Positions 1 to 6,041 of a DNA stretch of 9,553 bases are shown in pieces; the first letter of the stretch is position 1; each line of letters begins with the position of its first letter. The DNA lies in NCBI GenBank assembly GCA_945875225.1, contig CAMCJY010000052.1:1-9553 (forward strand). The letters are read 5' to 3'. The position numbers and the translations under genes are program-made. Source of the stretch: Comamonas sp. lk. GTDB lineage: Bacteria > Pseudomonadota > Gammaproteobacteria > Burkholderiales > Burkholderiaceae_C. The notes beneath the pieces were generated by a model. It had not been told where the DNA came from, did no database searches, and saw nothing but the letters and a program-made list of their open reading frames with translations.

Positions 1-209
1 TACTCGACGTGGGCGGTGTTGATCGTGATGCCGCGCGCTTTTTCTTCCGGAGCGGCATCAATTTGGTCATAGGCCTTGGCTTCACCACCAAATTTAGCCG
101 ACAAGATTGTCGTGATCGCCGCTGTCAGCGTAGTTTTGCCATGGTCCACATGGCCGATGGTGCCTACGTTGACGTGGGGCTTGGTACGCGCAAATTTTTC
201 TTTTCCCAT
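1..209 (-). CDS. tuf: Elongation factor Tu, N-terminal part (gene cut by window edge)
   Basis: EF-Tu is the GTPase that brings aminoacyl-tRNA to the ribosomal A site. Only the first 69 codons are inside the window. The protein opens MGKEKFARTKPHVNVGTIGH, followed by the P-loop GHVDHGKTTLTAAI (about residues 19-32) and the switch I region with EEKARGITINTAHVE; all are hallmark EF-Tu sequence. The ATG at 209 is preceded by GGAG at 217-220 with a 7-nt spacer. The gene lies directly downstream of tRNA-Tyr, tRNA-Gly and tRNA-Thr on the same strand, the tRNA-tufB arrangement known from E. coli and many other proteobacteria. Whether this is one of two tuf copies cannot be seen here. Identification is essentially certain; the C-terminal domains are outside the window. 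Confidence 0.97.
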   Translation of the reverse strand, partial: MGKEKFARTKPHVNVGTIGHVDHGKTTLTAAITTILSAKFGGEAKAYDQIDAAPEEKARGITINTAHVE

Positions 210-243
210 TTTCAGACTCCGAAAAGTAATGAGGTCAAACTAC

Positions 244-281
244 AAAAAACCTGTCCATCGTCAGTGACCGTCTTGATGGAC
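244..281 (-). terminator. Possible partial terminator between tRNA-Thr and tuf
   Basis: On the minus strand GTCCATC (281-275) can pair perfectly with GATGGAC (259-253) across a 15-nt loop, and a T6 run follows at 249-244. This resembles a rho-independent terminator, but the stem has only 7 bp with 4 G-C pairs and a large loop. Since tuf must be expressed from the upstream promoter or one nearby, any termination is expected to be partial, or the hairpin may serve in tRNA-Thr 3' processing. Confidence 0.35.
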
Positions 282-295
282 CAACCATAAAACCC

Positions 296-370
<75 letters not shown>

Positions 371-375
371 GCAAA

Positions 376-402
376 CGCCGGCAACCGCTGGCGATTTTTT
401 TT
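376..402 (+). terminator. Strong rho-independent terminator facing the + strand (antisense to the tRNA operon)
   Basis: Read on the + strand, CGCCGGC (376-382), loop AACC, GCTGGCG (387-393) gives a 7-bp stem with one G-U pair, followed by A and eight T (395-402). That is a textbook intrinsic terminator. It lies between tRNA-Thr and tRNA-Gly, which are transcribed the other way. No + strand gene lies upstream of it in the window, so it would stop only antisense transcription. On the minus strand the same bases give an A8 run followed by a hairpin, which cannot act as a terminator. Confidence 0.6.
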
Positions 403-415
403 CAAACTTCAACAA

Positions 416-435
416 GGGCGCTGCGTGCAACGCCC
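416..435 (-). other. GC-rich hairpin in the tRNA-Gly/tRNA-Thr spacer
   Basis: On the minus strand GGGCGTT can pair with the 3' segment AGCGCCC around the loop GCACGC (7 bp including a T-G wobble). No T-tract follows, so it is not a terminator. It lies 9 nt after the CCA end of tRNA-Gly and may act as a barrier or entry point for RNases that cut the polycistronic precursor. Its function is inferred from position only. Confidence 0.35.
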
Positions 436-444
436 GGCATTCCA

Positions 445-518
445 TGGAGCGGGGTAGGAGAATCGAACTCCTCGCTTTAGCTTGGAAGGCTAAGGTATTA
501 CCACTATACGAACCCCGC
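445..518 (-). tRNA. tRNA-Gly(TCC)
   Basis: A 74-nt cloverleaf on the minus strand. The acceptor stem is GCGGGGT/ACCCCGC, with discriminator T and an encoded CCA (445-447). The anticodon stem TTAGC/GCTAA holds the loop CTTCCAA with anticodon TCC. The T arm carries GAGTTCGATTCTC. It lies 13 nt downstream of tRNA-Tyr and is followed by tRNA-Thr after a 74-nt spacer, the same order as E. coli tyrU-glyT-thrT. Confidence 0.97.
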
Positions 519-531
519 ACAGAGCAAGCAC

Positions 532-617
532 TGGTGGAGAGGGCTGGATTCGAACCAGCGTACTCGTAAGAGGGCAGATTTACAGTCTGCTGCCATTAAC
601 CACTCGGCCACCTCTCC
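532..617 (-). tRNA. tRNA-Tyr(GTA)
   Basis: An 86-nt class II tRNA on the minus strand with a long variable arm (CCTCTTACGAG region). The acceptor stem is GGAGAGG/CCTCTCC with discriminator A and an encoded CCA (532-534). The anticodon stem GCAGA/TCTGC holds the loop CTGTAAA with anticodon GTA. It is the first gene of the tRNA-tuf operon. GTA tRNA-Tyr is also a substrate for queuosine modification, so it is a target of the Tgt enzyme encoded at 7861-9072. Confidence 0.97.
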
Positions 618-632
618 AAACGTGAGCCCGCG

Positions 633-662
633 ATTATGCCACGGTATCACCTCAATGGACAA
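633..662 (-). promoter_or_regulatory. Promoter of the tRNA-tuf operon
   Basis: Minus strand -35 TTGTCC (662-657, 4/6 to consensus), an 18-bp spacer and -10 CATAAT (638-633, 5/6). The expected start site is around 625-627, giving a tRNA-Tyr 5' leader of only about 8-10 nt. Between -10 and the start lies a GC-rich discriminator (CGCGGGC, 632-626), the feature typical of stable-RNA promoters under ppGpp/DksA stringent control. It lies in the 80-nt gap downstream of ung, where no convincing terminator for ung was found. Confidence 0.6.
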
Positions 663-697
663 GCCAAGCCCTTAAACCAACGCGCGGGCGCACCCCC

Positions 698-1420
698 TCA
701 GGTTTGCTCGTGTTCCGCGCACCATTTTTGTGCACGAGAGAAGTGGCCGCAGCCAATAAATGGCACTGGACCGCGCAGCGCGGACAAAGGCGAGGGGTGG
801 TTAGCGCTCAGCACCAGGTGGCGGCTTTCATCGATCAGACTGCGTTTTTTTTGTGCTGCAGCACCCCAGAGCATAAAAACGACGTGCGGGGGGCTGGTAG
901 ATAGCTGCGCGATCAGGGCGTCCGTCAGGGCTTCCCAGCCTTTTCCTTGGTGACTGTTGGCTAAACCTTGCTCTACTGTCAGGCAGGTATTCAGGAGCAA
1001 AGTGCCTTGTTGCGCCCACGCAACAAGGCTGCCGCCGGGCACCGGCATGGCCGGCCAGGCTTCGCCCAAGTCACGCTGGCGCTCTTTGAAAATATTGCGC
1101 AAGGAAGGCGGCAGCGCCTGGCCTGGTGCGACGGAAAAGGCCAAGCCCTCAGCCTGGCCGCGTCCGTGGTAAGGATCCTGACCCAGAATGACGGTGTGCA
1201 CCGCATGCAAAGGCGTTAGCGCCAAAGCCCGCAAAGGCTGTGGCGGAAATATCACCGCGCCTTCGCTTATACGCCGCTCCAGAAAAGCGAGTAGCGCCAC
1301 GCCTTCGGCGCCCTTGAAAAAGCGATCAACCACCGGGCGCCAGTCCGTAGCAACCGGCCAGTCACCCGGGTCGGAGGTTTGCAAATACGCCTTAGCGGCT
1401 GCCCCGGGGAATAACTCCAC
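698..1420 (-). CDS. ung: Uracil-DNA glycosylase (family 1)
   Basis: Ung removes uracil from DNA by cleaving the N-glycosidic bond, the first step of base excision repair. Numbered from the GTG at 1420 (240 aa), the water-activating loop GQDPYHG is at 80-86 with catalytic Asp82. The GLAFSV segment, the LLLNT motif (about 141-145) and the minor-groove loop HPSPLSA (208-214, catalytic His208) follow. Length fits the family. An ATG at 1498 would be in frame but would overlap trpC by 74 nt and add a Trp/Pro-rich tail that is not Ung-like. The GTG four nt after the trpC stop is preferred, although its ribosome site is weak (GAGGGC close to it) and TTG at 1384 is another option. It is the last gene of the trp cluster and probably depends on read-through and coupling from trpC. 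Confidence 0.93.
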   Translation of the reverse strand: MELFPGAAAKAYLQTSDPGDWPVATDWRPVVDRFFKGAEGVALLAFLERRISEGAVIFPPQPLRALALTPLHAVHTVILGQDPYHGRGQAEGLAFSVAPGQALPPSLRNIFKERQRDLGEAWPAMPVPGGSLVAWAQQGTLLLNTCLTVEQGLANSHQGKGWEALTDALIAQLSTSPPHVVFMLWGAAAQKKRSLIDESRHLVLSANHPSPLSALRGPVPFIGCGHFSRAQKWCAEHEQT

Positions 1421-1424
1421 GCCC

Positions 1425-2213
1425 TCAACCGAACAAGGCGGCCAGGGCCAGGCCGGGATCGGGTGCACGCATAAAGGCTTCGCCCACCAAAAACGCATTC
1501 ACGCCAGCGGCGCCCATGCGCAGCACATCGTCGCGCTGCAAGATGCCGCTTTCGGTCACCACCAGTCGGTCGGCGGGCACCAGGGCGCGCAGCTGCAAGG
1601 TGGTGTCCAGCGAGACTTCAAAGGTTTTGAGATTGCGGTTGTTGATGCCAATCAGCCGCGTTTTAAGCCGCAATGCGCGCTCCATTTCCGGCTGGTCATG
1701 CACTTCCACGAGCACAGCCATGTCTAGACTGCGGGCGATGGCTTCGAAATCCTGCATTTGCGCATCGCTCAGGCAGGCGGCGATCAAGAGCACGCAATCG
1801 GCACCCATGGCGCGTGACTCGTAAATTTGGTAGGCATCGACCATGAAATCTTTGCGCAGCACCGGTAGGTGGCAGGAGGCGCGGGCTTGCTTGAGGTAGT
1901 CCACGCTGCCCTGAAAAAACTGTACATCGGTGAGCACCGACAAGCAGGCCGCTCCATGCTCGGCATAGCTTTGGGCAATGTCGGCGGGAATAAAGTCTTC
2001 ACGCAACACGCCTTTGGACGGGCTGGCCTTTTTCACTTCGGCAATCACGCCCGGTTTGCCCGCAGCCATTTTTGCGCGCAGGCTGCCTTCAAAGTCGCGG
2101 GTGAGTACCCGCGAGTGCGCGTCGGCACGCACCGCCTCCAGTGGCTTTCGTTTTTGCGCTGCGTCGATCTCTTCGCGTTTGACCGCTACGATCTTGTCCA
2201 GAATGTCACTCAT
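1425..2213 (-). CDS. trpC: Indole-3-glycerol phosphate synthase
   Basis: TrpC closes CdRP to indole-3-glycerol phosphate with loss of CO2 and water, the fourth step of tryptophan synthesis, in the cytosol. The 262-aa product is a single (beta/alpha)8 barrel of normal length, not fused to TrpF as in E. coli. Visible motifs are IAEVKKASPSKG (57-68, with the Glu and Lys of the active site), LRKDFMVD (119-126, catalytic Lys121), LVEVHD with Glu170, IGINNRNLKTFEV (188-200) and TESGI (220-224), then the phosphate-binding VGEAFMRA (243-250). The ATG at 2213 has no clear Shine-Dalgarno; it overlaps the stop of a 16-codon frame as ATGA. It follows trpD after 64 nt and precedes ung by 4 nt. Confidence 0.97.
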   Translation of the reverse strand: MSDILDKIVAVKREEIDAAQKRKPLEAVRADAHSRVLTRDFEGSLRAKMAAGKPGVIAEVKKASPSKGVLREDFIPADIAQSYAEHGAACLSVLTDVQFFQGSVDYLKQARASCHLPVLRKDFMVDAYQIYESRAMGADCVLLIAACLSDAQMQDFEAIARSLDMAVLVEVHDQPEMERALRLKTRLIGINNRNLKTFEVSLDTTLQLRALVPADRLVVTESGILQRDDVLRMGAAGVNAFLVGEAFMRAPDPGLALAALFG

Positions 2214-2260
2214 GGGTACTTTCGCGCAGCCGTGGCCGCAATAGGGTTCGATGCAAGCAT
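2210..2260 (-). CDS. Possible 16-codon upstream ORF coupled to trpC
   Basis: An ATG at 2260 opens a 16-codon frame whose TGA overlaps the trpC start as ATGA. It begins MLASNP and ends ARKYP, with no recognisable motif. A weak AAGG lies 2 nt before its ATG, which is too close to be ideal. It could raise trpC translation by coupling, because trpC itself lacks a good ribosome site. A short frame of this kind can also occur by chance, so support is weak. Confidence 0.2.
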   Translation of the reverse strand: MLASNPIAATAARKYP

Positions 2261-2277
2261 GGCCTTACTGCGCCGAC

Positions 2278-3342
2278 TTAAGCGCCGACCACCTCAAAGG
2301 TTTTGGAAAACGCGACGAGGGCCTGCATTTTCGCCTTGGCCTGACCCGAAGCAATGACCGCGCGGGCCAGCTCAATACCTTCGGCCATCGTGTTAGTCAC
2401 ATTCGCTGCATACAAAGCGACACCCGCATTGAGGGCCACGATATCACGTGCCGCGCCGGGCTGGTTGTCCAGCACAGACATCATCATGGCCATGGACTCC
2501 TGCGCGGTTTCCACCCGCAGAGCACGGTTACTGGCCATGACCAGGTCAAAGTCTTCTGGGTGAATTTCGTACTCGGTGATCTGCCCGTTGCGTAGTTCGC
2601 CGACCAGGGTGGCTGCGCCCAGGCTCACTTCATCCAGGCCGTCGCGGCCATAGACCACCACCGCATGCTCGGCGCCTAGACGCTCCAAGGCGCGCACCTG
2701 AATACCGACCAAATCGGCGTGGAAAACGCCCATCAGGATATGGGGCGCAGAGGCCGGGTTGGTGAGCGGCCCCAGGATGTTGAATATGGTTTTAATACCT
2801 AGCTCGCGGCGCACCGGGCCGACGTTTTTCATCGCCGGATGGTGATTGGGCGCAAACATAAAGCCGACGCCGTGGGTCTCTATGCATTGGGTAATGGCGG
2901 CGGGAGGCAAATTGATGTTAAGGCCCAGCGCTTCGAGCACATCGGCGCTCCCGCTTTTGCTGCTGACGCTGCGCCCGCCGTGTTTACTGACTTTGGCCCC
3001 CGCAGCGGCAGCCACAAACATGGAACAGGTGGAGATGTTGAAGGTGTGCGAGCCATCGCCGCCCGTGCCCACGATGTCCACCAAATGTTTTTTGTCCGCC
3101 ACCTCCACCTTGGTGGAAAACTCGCGCATCACCTGGGCCGCTGCAGTAATTTCACCTATCGTTTCTTTTTTCACACGCAAGCCGGTAATCAGCGCTGCCA
3201 TCATGACCGGCGACATGTCGCCCGACATGATTTGGCGCATCAAGTGCAGCATTTCGTCATGGAATATCTCGCGGTGTTCGATGGTGCGCTGCAAGGCTTC
3301 CTGCGGCGTGATTTTGGTGGGAACTGCGGGGATGGGGGACAT
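2278..3342 (-). CDS. trpD: Anthranilate phosphoribosyltransferase
   Basis: TrpD transfers the phosphoribosyl group of PRPP to anthranilate, the second step of tryptophan synthesis. The 354-aa product shows the PRPP/Mg glycine loop VGTGGDG (91-97), the NIST segment (102-105), KHGGRSVSSKSGSAD (120-134), the anthranilate-side loop NILGPLTNPA (188-197) and the metal-binding DGLDE (234-238). Length is as usual for the family, with a short N-terminal extension. The ATG at 3342 is chosen because AGGAG (3354-3350) sits 7 nt upstream. That site overlaps the TAG stop of the exporter gene, so re-initiation after the exporter is likely. An in-frame upstream start at 3396 would run inside the exporter gene and is not needed. 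It stands alone, not fused to a glutamine amidotransferase. Confidence 0.97.
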   Translation of the reverse strand: MSPIPAVPTKITPQEALQRTIEHREIFHDEMLHLMRQIMSGDMSPVMMAALITGLRVKKETIGEITAAAQVMREFSTKVEVADKKHLVDIVGTGGDGSHTFNISTCSMFVAAAAGAKVSKHGGRSVSSKSGSADVLEALGLNINLPPAAITQCIETHGVGFMFAPNHHPAMKNVGPVRRELGIKTIFNILGPLTNPASAPHILMGVFHADLVGIQVRALERLGAEHAVVVYGRDGLDEVSLGAATLVGELRNGQITEYEIHPEDFDLVMASNRALRVETAQESMAMMMSVLDNQPGAARDIVALNAGVALYAANVTNTMAEGIELARAVIASGQAKAKMQALVAFSKTFEVVGA

Positions 3343-3352
3343 CGTAAAACTC

Positions 3353-4006
3353 CTAAGACGAAGAAGGCGCATCGGATAGCGCCAGTTGAATACCAAAAGC
3401 CATAAACATGCAGGCCGCTACACCATCCAGCACGCGCAAGGCCGACTGCAACAGCGCGACGCGGCGCGCCATCCAAGCAGCGCCCCAGGCATAAGCGCTA
3501 CTCACCAGTAAACCATTGACCGTGAACAAAATGCCCAGGGCCCAAAAGTACAGCGGCTTATCGGCGGTATCGGCTGGAATGAACTGCGGCACAAAGGCTA
3601 GAAAGAACAGTGCCACCTTGGGGTTGAGCACATTGGTGCCAAAGCCCTGCAAGAAAACACTGCGCGCACTGATCATGGGCTGCACTAAAGCGTCGGCAAA
3701 AAAAGACTGCGGTACGGGCGCCAGCGCAGAACGCAAAAGGCTCCAAGCGACGTACAAAAGATAGACCGCACCAAGCCACTTGAGCATGGCAAAAGCCTGG
3801 CTGGAACCTGCTAGCAAGGCACTGAGACCCCAAGCCCCCGCGCTCACATGCACCAGGCAACCCGCCGCCACGCCCAATCCGGCAAAGCAGCCAGCGCGTG
3901 CGCCACTGCGCAGAGCATGGCGCACCACCAGCAAAACATCAGGCCCGGGCGTCAGGTTGAGCACAATGCCCGCCAGTGCGAACAAAATAAGGTGATGGCT
4001 TTGCAT
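3353..4006 (-). CDS. LysE/RhtB-family amino-acid exporter
   Basis: This 217-aa membrane protein belongs to the LysE/RhtB superfamily of amino-acid efflux permeases. It starts MQSHHLILFALAGIVLNLTP, a hydrophobic first helix ending in the family signature NLTPGPD (17-23). A glycine-rich second helix (GLGVAAGCLVHV), a helix with KWLGAVYLLYVAWSLL and the second conserved block NPKVALFFLAFVPQF follow, then two C-terminal hydrophobic segments; about six membrane spans are expected. The substrate cannot be read from sequence. RhtB relatives export threonine, homoserine, leucine or other residues, and the neighbour upstream is a threonine aldolase. The ATG at 4006 lacks a clear ribosome site. It is 25 nt after ltaE and 10 nt before trpD, so it is probably co-transcribed and partly coupled. 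A role in tryptophan or threonine export is inference. Confidence 0.9.
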   Translation of the reverse strand: MQSHHLILFALAGIVLNLTPGPDVLLVVRHALRSGARAGCFAGLGVAAGCLVHVSAGAWGLSALLAGSSQAFAMLKWLGAVYLLYVAWSLLRSALAPVPQSFFADALVQPMISARSVFLQGFGTNVLNPKVALFFLAFVPQFIPADTADKPLYFWALGILFTVNGLLVSSAYAWGAAWMARRVALLQSALRVLDGVAACMFMAFGIQLALSDAPSSS

Positions 4007-4031
4007 GGTGCGAAGCGTGGGCGCTGCGGTA

Positions 4032-5078
4032 TCAAGCCTTAAAGAAACTGCGGATGGCCCCAATGGCTTTTTCCACCCCTGCGCCATCCACATCCAGATG
4101 GGTGACAAAGCGCAAGCGGTAGAGGCCGGTGGCGCGCACGCCGCTTGCTTGCAAGTGGGCCATCAAGGCCGCCGACTGCTGGCGCGCTGCGCCTTGCAAA
4201 TCCACAAAAACAATATTGGTCTGCGGCGCTTCTACCGCCAGGGTTTCCACCTCCTGCAGGCCTTGGGCCAGGCGGTTTGCCAAAGCATGATCCTCGGACA
4301 GGCGTTCGATATGGTGGTCCAGCGCATACAGGGCCGCCGCGGCCAGTACGCCGGACTGGCGCATGCCGCCGCCGAGCATTTTGCGTACCCGGTGCGCCCG
4401 GCCAATGAATGCCCGGCTACCGCACAAAGCCGAGCCGACCGGTGCGCCCAAGCCCTTGCTAAAACACACCGACACACTGTCAAAACACTGCCCGATACGA
4501 CGCAGCTCTAATTGCGCCGTGCTACCAAGCGCCGCCGCTTGCGCCACGGCGGCATTGAACAAGCGCGCGCCGTCCAGGTGGCGGTACAAGCCCTTGTCCT
4601 GCGCTAGCTTGGTGGCCGTTTGCACATAGTCGAAAGGCAGTAACTTGCCACCCAGGGTGTTTTCAAGACACAGCAGGCGCGACTTGGCAAAGTGCGCGTC
4701 ATCGGGTTTGATGGCGTCTTCAATCTCCTGCAAATCCAAGCTGCCGTCGCTTTGGTTGTGCAAGGGCTGCGGCTGCACGCTGCCCAAGACGGCGGCACCG
4801 CCGCCTTCCCAGCGGTAGCAATGCGCTAACTGGCCGACAATATATTCATCGCCGCGCTCGCAATGGGCCATGATGCCGCACAAATTGCTTTGGGTCCCAG
4901 TGGGCACAAACAGCGCAGCCTCAAAGCCAAGCATGCCAGCAATGCGCTCCTGCAAGGCATTCACTGTGGGGTCGTCGGCGAACACATCATCGCCCAAAGG
5001 CGCGGACATCATGGCGGCGCGCATTGCGGCGGTAGGCTGGGTCACCGTGTCGCTGCGCAAATCAACTAAGGTGGTCAT
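4032..5078 (-). CDS. ltaE: Low-specificity L-threonine aldolase
   Basis: A PLP-dependent fold-type I enzyme that cleaves threonine or allo-threonine to glycine and acetaldehyde. The 348-aa product begins MTTLVDLRSDTVTQPT, the classic aldolase start. Numbered from the ATG at 5078, it shows GDDVFADDPTVN, PTGTQSN (59-65), AHCYRWEGGG with His86 stacking on PLP, HLDGARLFNA with Asp169 and Arg172, and CFSKGLGAPVGS with the Schiff-base Lys208. GGGMRQSG and FVTHLDV follow. Length matches E. coli LtaE. A weak AGGA lies 10 nt upstream of the ATG; an in-frame TTG at 5105 is less likely. The ENTHNGK segment of E. coli LtaE is ENTLGGK here, so the active-site-loop histidine is replaced by Leu142. It follows trpG by 64 nt and precedes the exporter gene by 25 nt. 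Confidence 0.93.
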   Translation of the reverse strand: MTTLVDLRSDTVTQPTAAMRAAMMSAPLGDDVFADDPTVNALQERIAGMLGFEAALFVPTGTQSNLCGIMAHCERGDEYIVGQLAHCYRWEGGGAAVLGSVQPQPLHNQSDGSLDLQEIEDAIKPDDAHFAKSRLLCLENTLGGKLLPFDYVQTATKLAQDKGLYRHLDGARLFNAAVAQAAALGSTAQLELRRIGQCFDSVSVCFSKGLGAPVGSALCGSRAFIGRAHRVRKMLGGGMRQSGVLAAAALYALDHHIERLSEDHALANRLAQGLQEVETLAVEAPQTNIVFVDLQGAARQQSAALMAHLQASGVRATGLYRLRFVTHLDVDGAGVEKAIGAIRSFFKA

Positions 5079-5142
5079 GCTAAAAGCGTCCTGATGGTGG
5101 TTCAAAGGCCGGCAATCTTATCGGAGGGGCTCAGAGCAGGTG

Positions 5143-5718
5143 CTACTGCAAAAAATTGCGCAACATCGCATGGCCGTGCTCGGTGAGTATGCTTTCCGGA
5201 TGGAATTGCACGCCTTCCATGCGTACCTCCGCCGCCAACCCGGTGTGACGCACACCCATGATTTCGCCATCCTCCGTCCAGGCCGTCACCGCCAACTCTT
5301 TGGGACAGGTCGCACGGTCGATCGCCAGCGAGTGGTAACGGTTCACGGTAAAGCTCACTGGCAGACCGGCAAACACGCCCTCACCGGTAGTCTGTATAAC
5401 ACTGGTTTTGCCATGCATCAGTTGCCGCGCGCGCACAATATTTCCGCCCAGCGCTGCGCCTATGCTTTGGTGACCCAGACACACGCCCAAAATAGGCAAC
5501 TTACCCATGAAATGTTGAATCGCCGCCACCGAAATACCGGCCTGCGCCGGGGAGCAAGGACCTGGCGAAATCACCAAACGGTCTGGCGCGTTATCCGCGA
5601 TGCCTTGCAGGGTGATTTCATCGTTGCGAAACACTTGCACCTTTGCACCCAGTTCGCCAAGGTACTGCACGATGTTGTAGGTGAAGCTGTCGTAGTTATC
5701 GATCATCAGTACTTTCAT
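5143..5718 (-). CDS. trpG: Anthranilate synthase component II (glutamine amidotransferase)
   Basis: TrpG hydrolyses glutamine and channels ammonia to TrpE for anthranilate formation. The 191-aa class I amidotransferase begins MKVLMIDNYDSFTYN and has the oxyanion-loop SPGPCSP (51-57), the nucleophile elbow GVCLGHQ with Cys80, the conserved NRYHSL (126-131) and the other triad members in QFHPES (His173, Glu175). Its length is that of a stand-alone subunit. The ATG at 5718 overlaps the chorismate mutase stop (ATGA), and AAGGAG (5731-5726) lies 7 nt upstream, so translation should be both strong and coupled. TrpG and PabA sequences are very alike and one subunit may serve both anthranilate and aminodeoxychorismate synthases; only the trp context favours the name trpG. 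Confidence 0.96.
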   Translation of the reverse strand: MKVLMIDNYDSFTYNIVQYLGELGAKVQVFRNDEITLQGIADNAPDRLVISPGPCSPAQAGISVAAIQHFMGKLPILGVCLGHQSIGAALGGNIVRARQLMHGKTSVIQTTGEGVFAGLPVSFTVNRYHSLAIDRATCPKELAVTAWTEDGEIMGVRHTGLAAEVRMEGVQFHPESILTEHGHAMLRNFLQ

Positions 5719-6041
5719 GGTGCCACTCCTTGGCGTAGGCGCAAAAATTCTTGTTCCTCAAAAGCAATCGATTGCTCGATAAGCGCCTGGTAGGCTGCCT
5801 GCGCGATCTGTGGCGGGAAACCCTGCGCCTGCATGGCCTGGCCCACGCGCTGGACGATGTACTGCACACGCTCGTTATCACGCACCTGGTGCTGGTGCTG
5901 TTTGATACGCGCAGCCTGCGTCATATAGCTGGTACGCTGGGCCAACAGCGCCACAATTTGCACATCCAAATCGTCAATGCATTGGCGCACTTGCGCCATG
6001 GTGCTGCACGTAGTAGGGCCCGTGTTTTGCATCGCTTCCAT
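5715..6041 (-). CDS. aroQ: Chorismate mutase, AroQ class (monofunctional)
   Basis: AroQ mutases rearrange chorismate to prephenate, the step towards Phe and Tyr. The 108-aa product is the size of a single all-helical domain that dimerises. By alignment from memory to the E. coli domain and to PchB, the expected active-site residues are Arg19 (VRQCID), Arg36 (AQRTSYM), Lys47 (AARIK), Asp55 and Arg58 (VRDNER). The position of E. coli Gln88 appears to be Glu95 here. The ATG at 6041 shares its A with the trpE stop (TAATG), and GGAGGG (6053-6048) lies 6 nt upstream inside trpE, so coupling to trpE is expected. The last 4 nt overlap trpG. No periplasmic signal peptide is seen. PchB-like isochorismate-pyruvate lyase activity is an alternative, but no salicylate or siderophore genes are nearby. 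Confidence 0.88.
   Translation of the reverse strand: MEAMQNTGPTTCSTMAQVRQCIDDLDVQIVALLAQRTSYMTQAARIKQHQHQVRDNERVQYIVQRVGQAMQAQGFPPQIAQAAYQALIEQSIAFEEQEFLRLRQGVAP

Noticed and set aside
666..697. A terminator after ung
   Set aside because: GC-rich self-complementary bits exist (GGGTGCGCCC) but there is no stable stem followed by a T run.
1421..1498. Upstream ATG (1498) as the ung start
   Set aside because: It would place 26 extra residues inside the end of trpC, with a composition typical of a shadow frame and no Ung-like sequence. GTG 1420 right after the trpC stop is more plausible.
3343..3396. Upstream start at 3396 for trpD
   Set aside because: It would overlap the exporter gene by 44 nt, and the ATG at 3342 has a near-ideal ribosome site.
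5140..5793. Long + strand frame of 217 codons opposite trpG
   Set aside because: It is antisense to a clear trpG and the end of the chorismate mutase gene, has no recognisable motif, and arises from GC-rich codon bias. The same applies to long + strand frames opposite trpE (6101-6760), trpC (1188-1727, 1869-2357), trpD (2839-3405) and tgt (7885-8406, 8653-9141).
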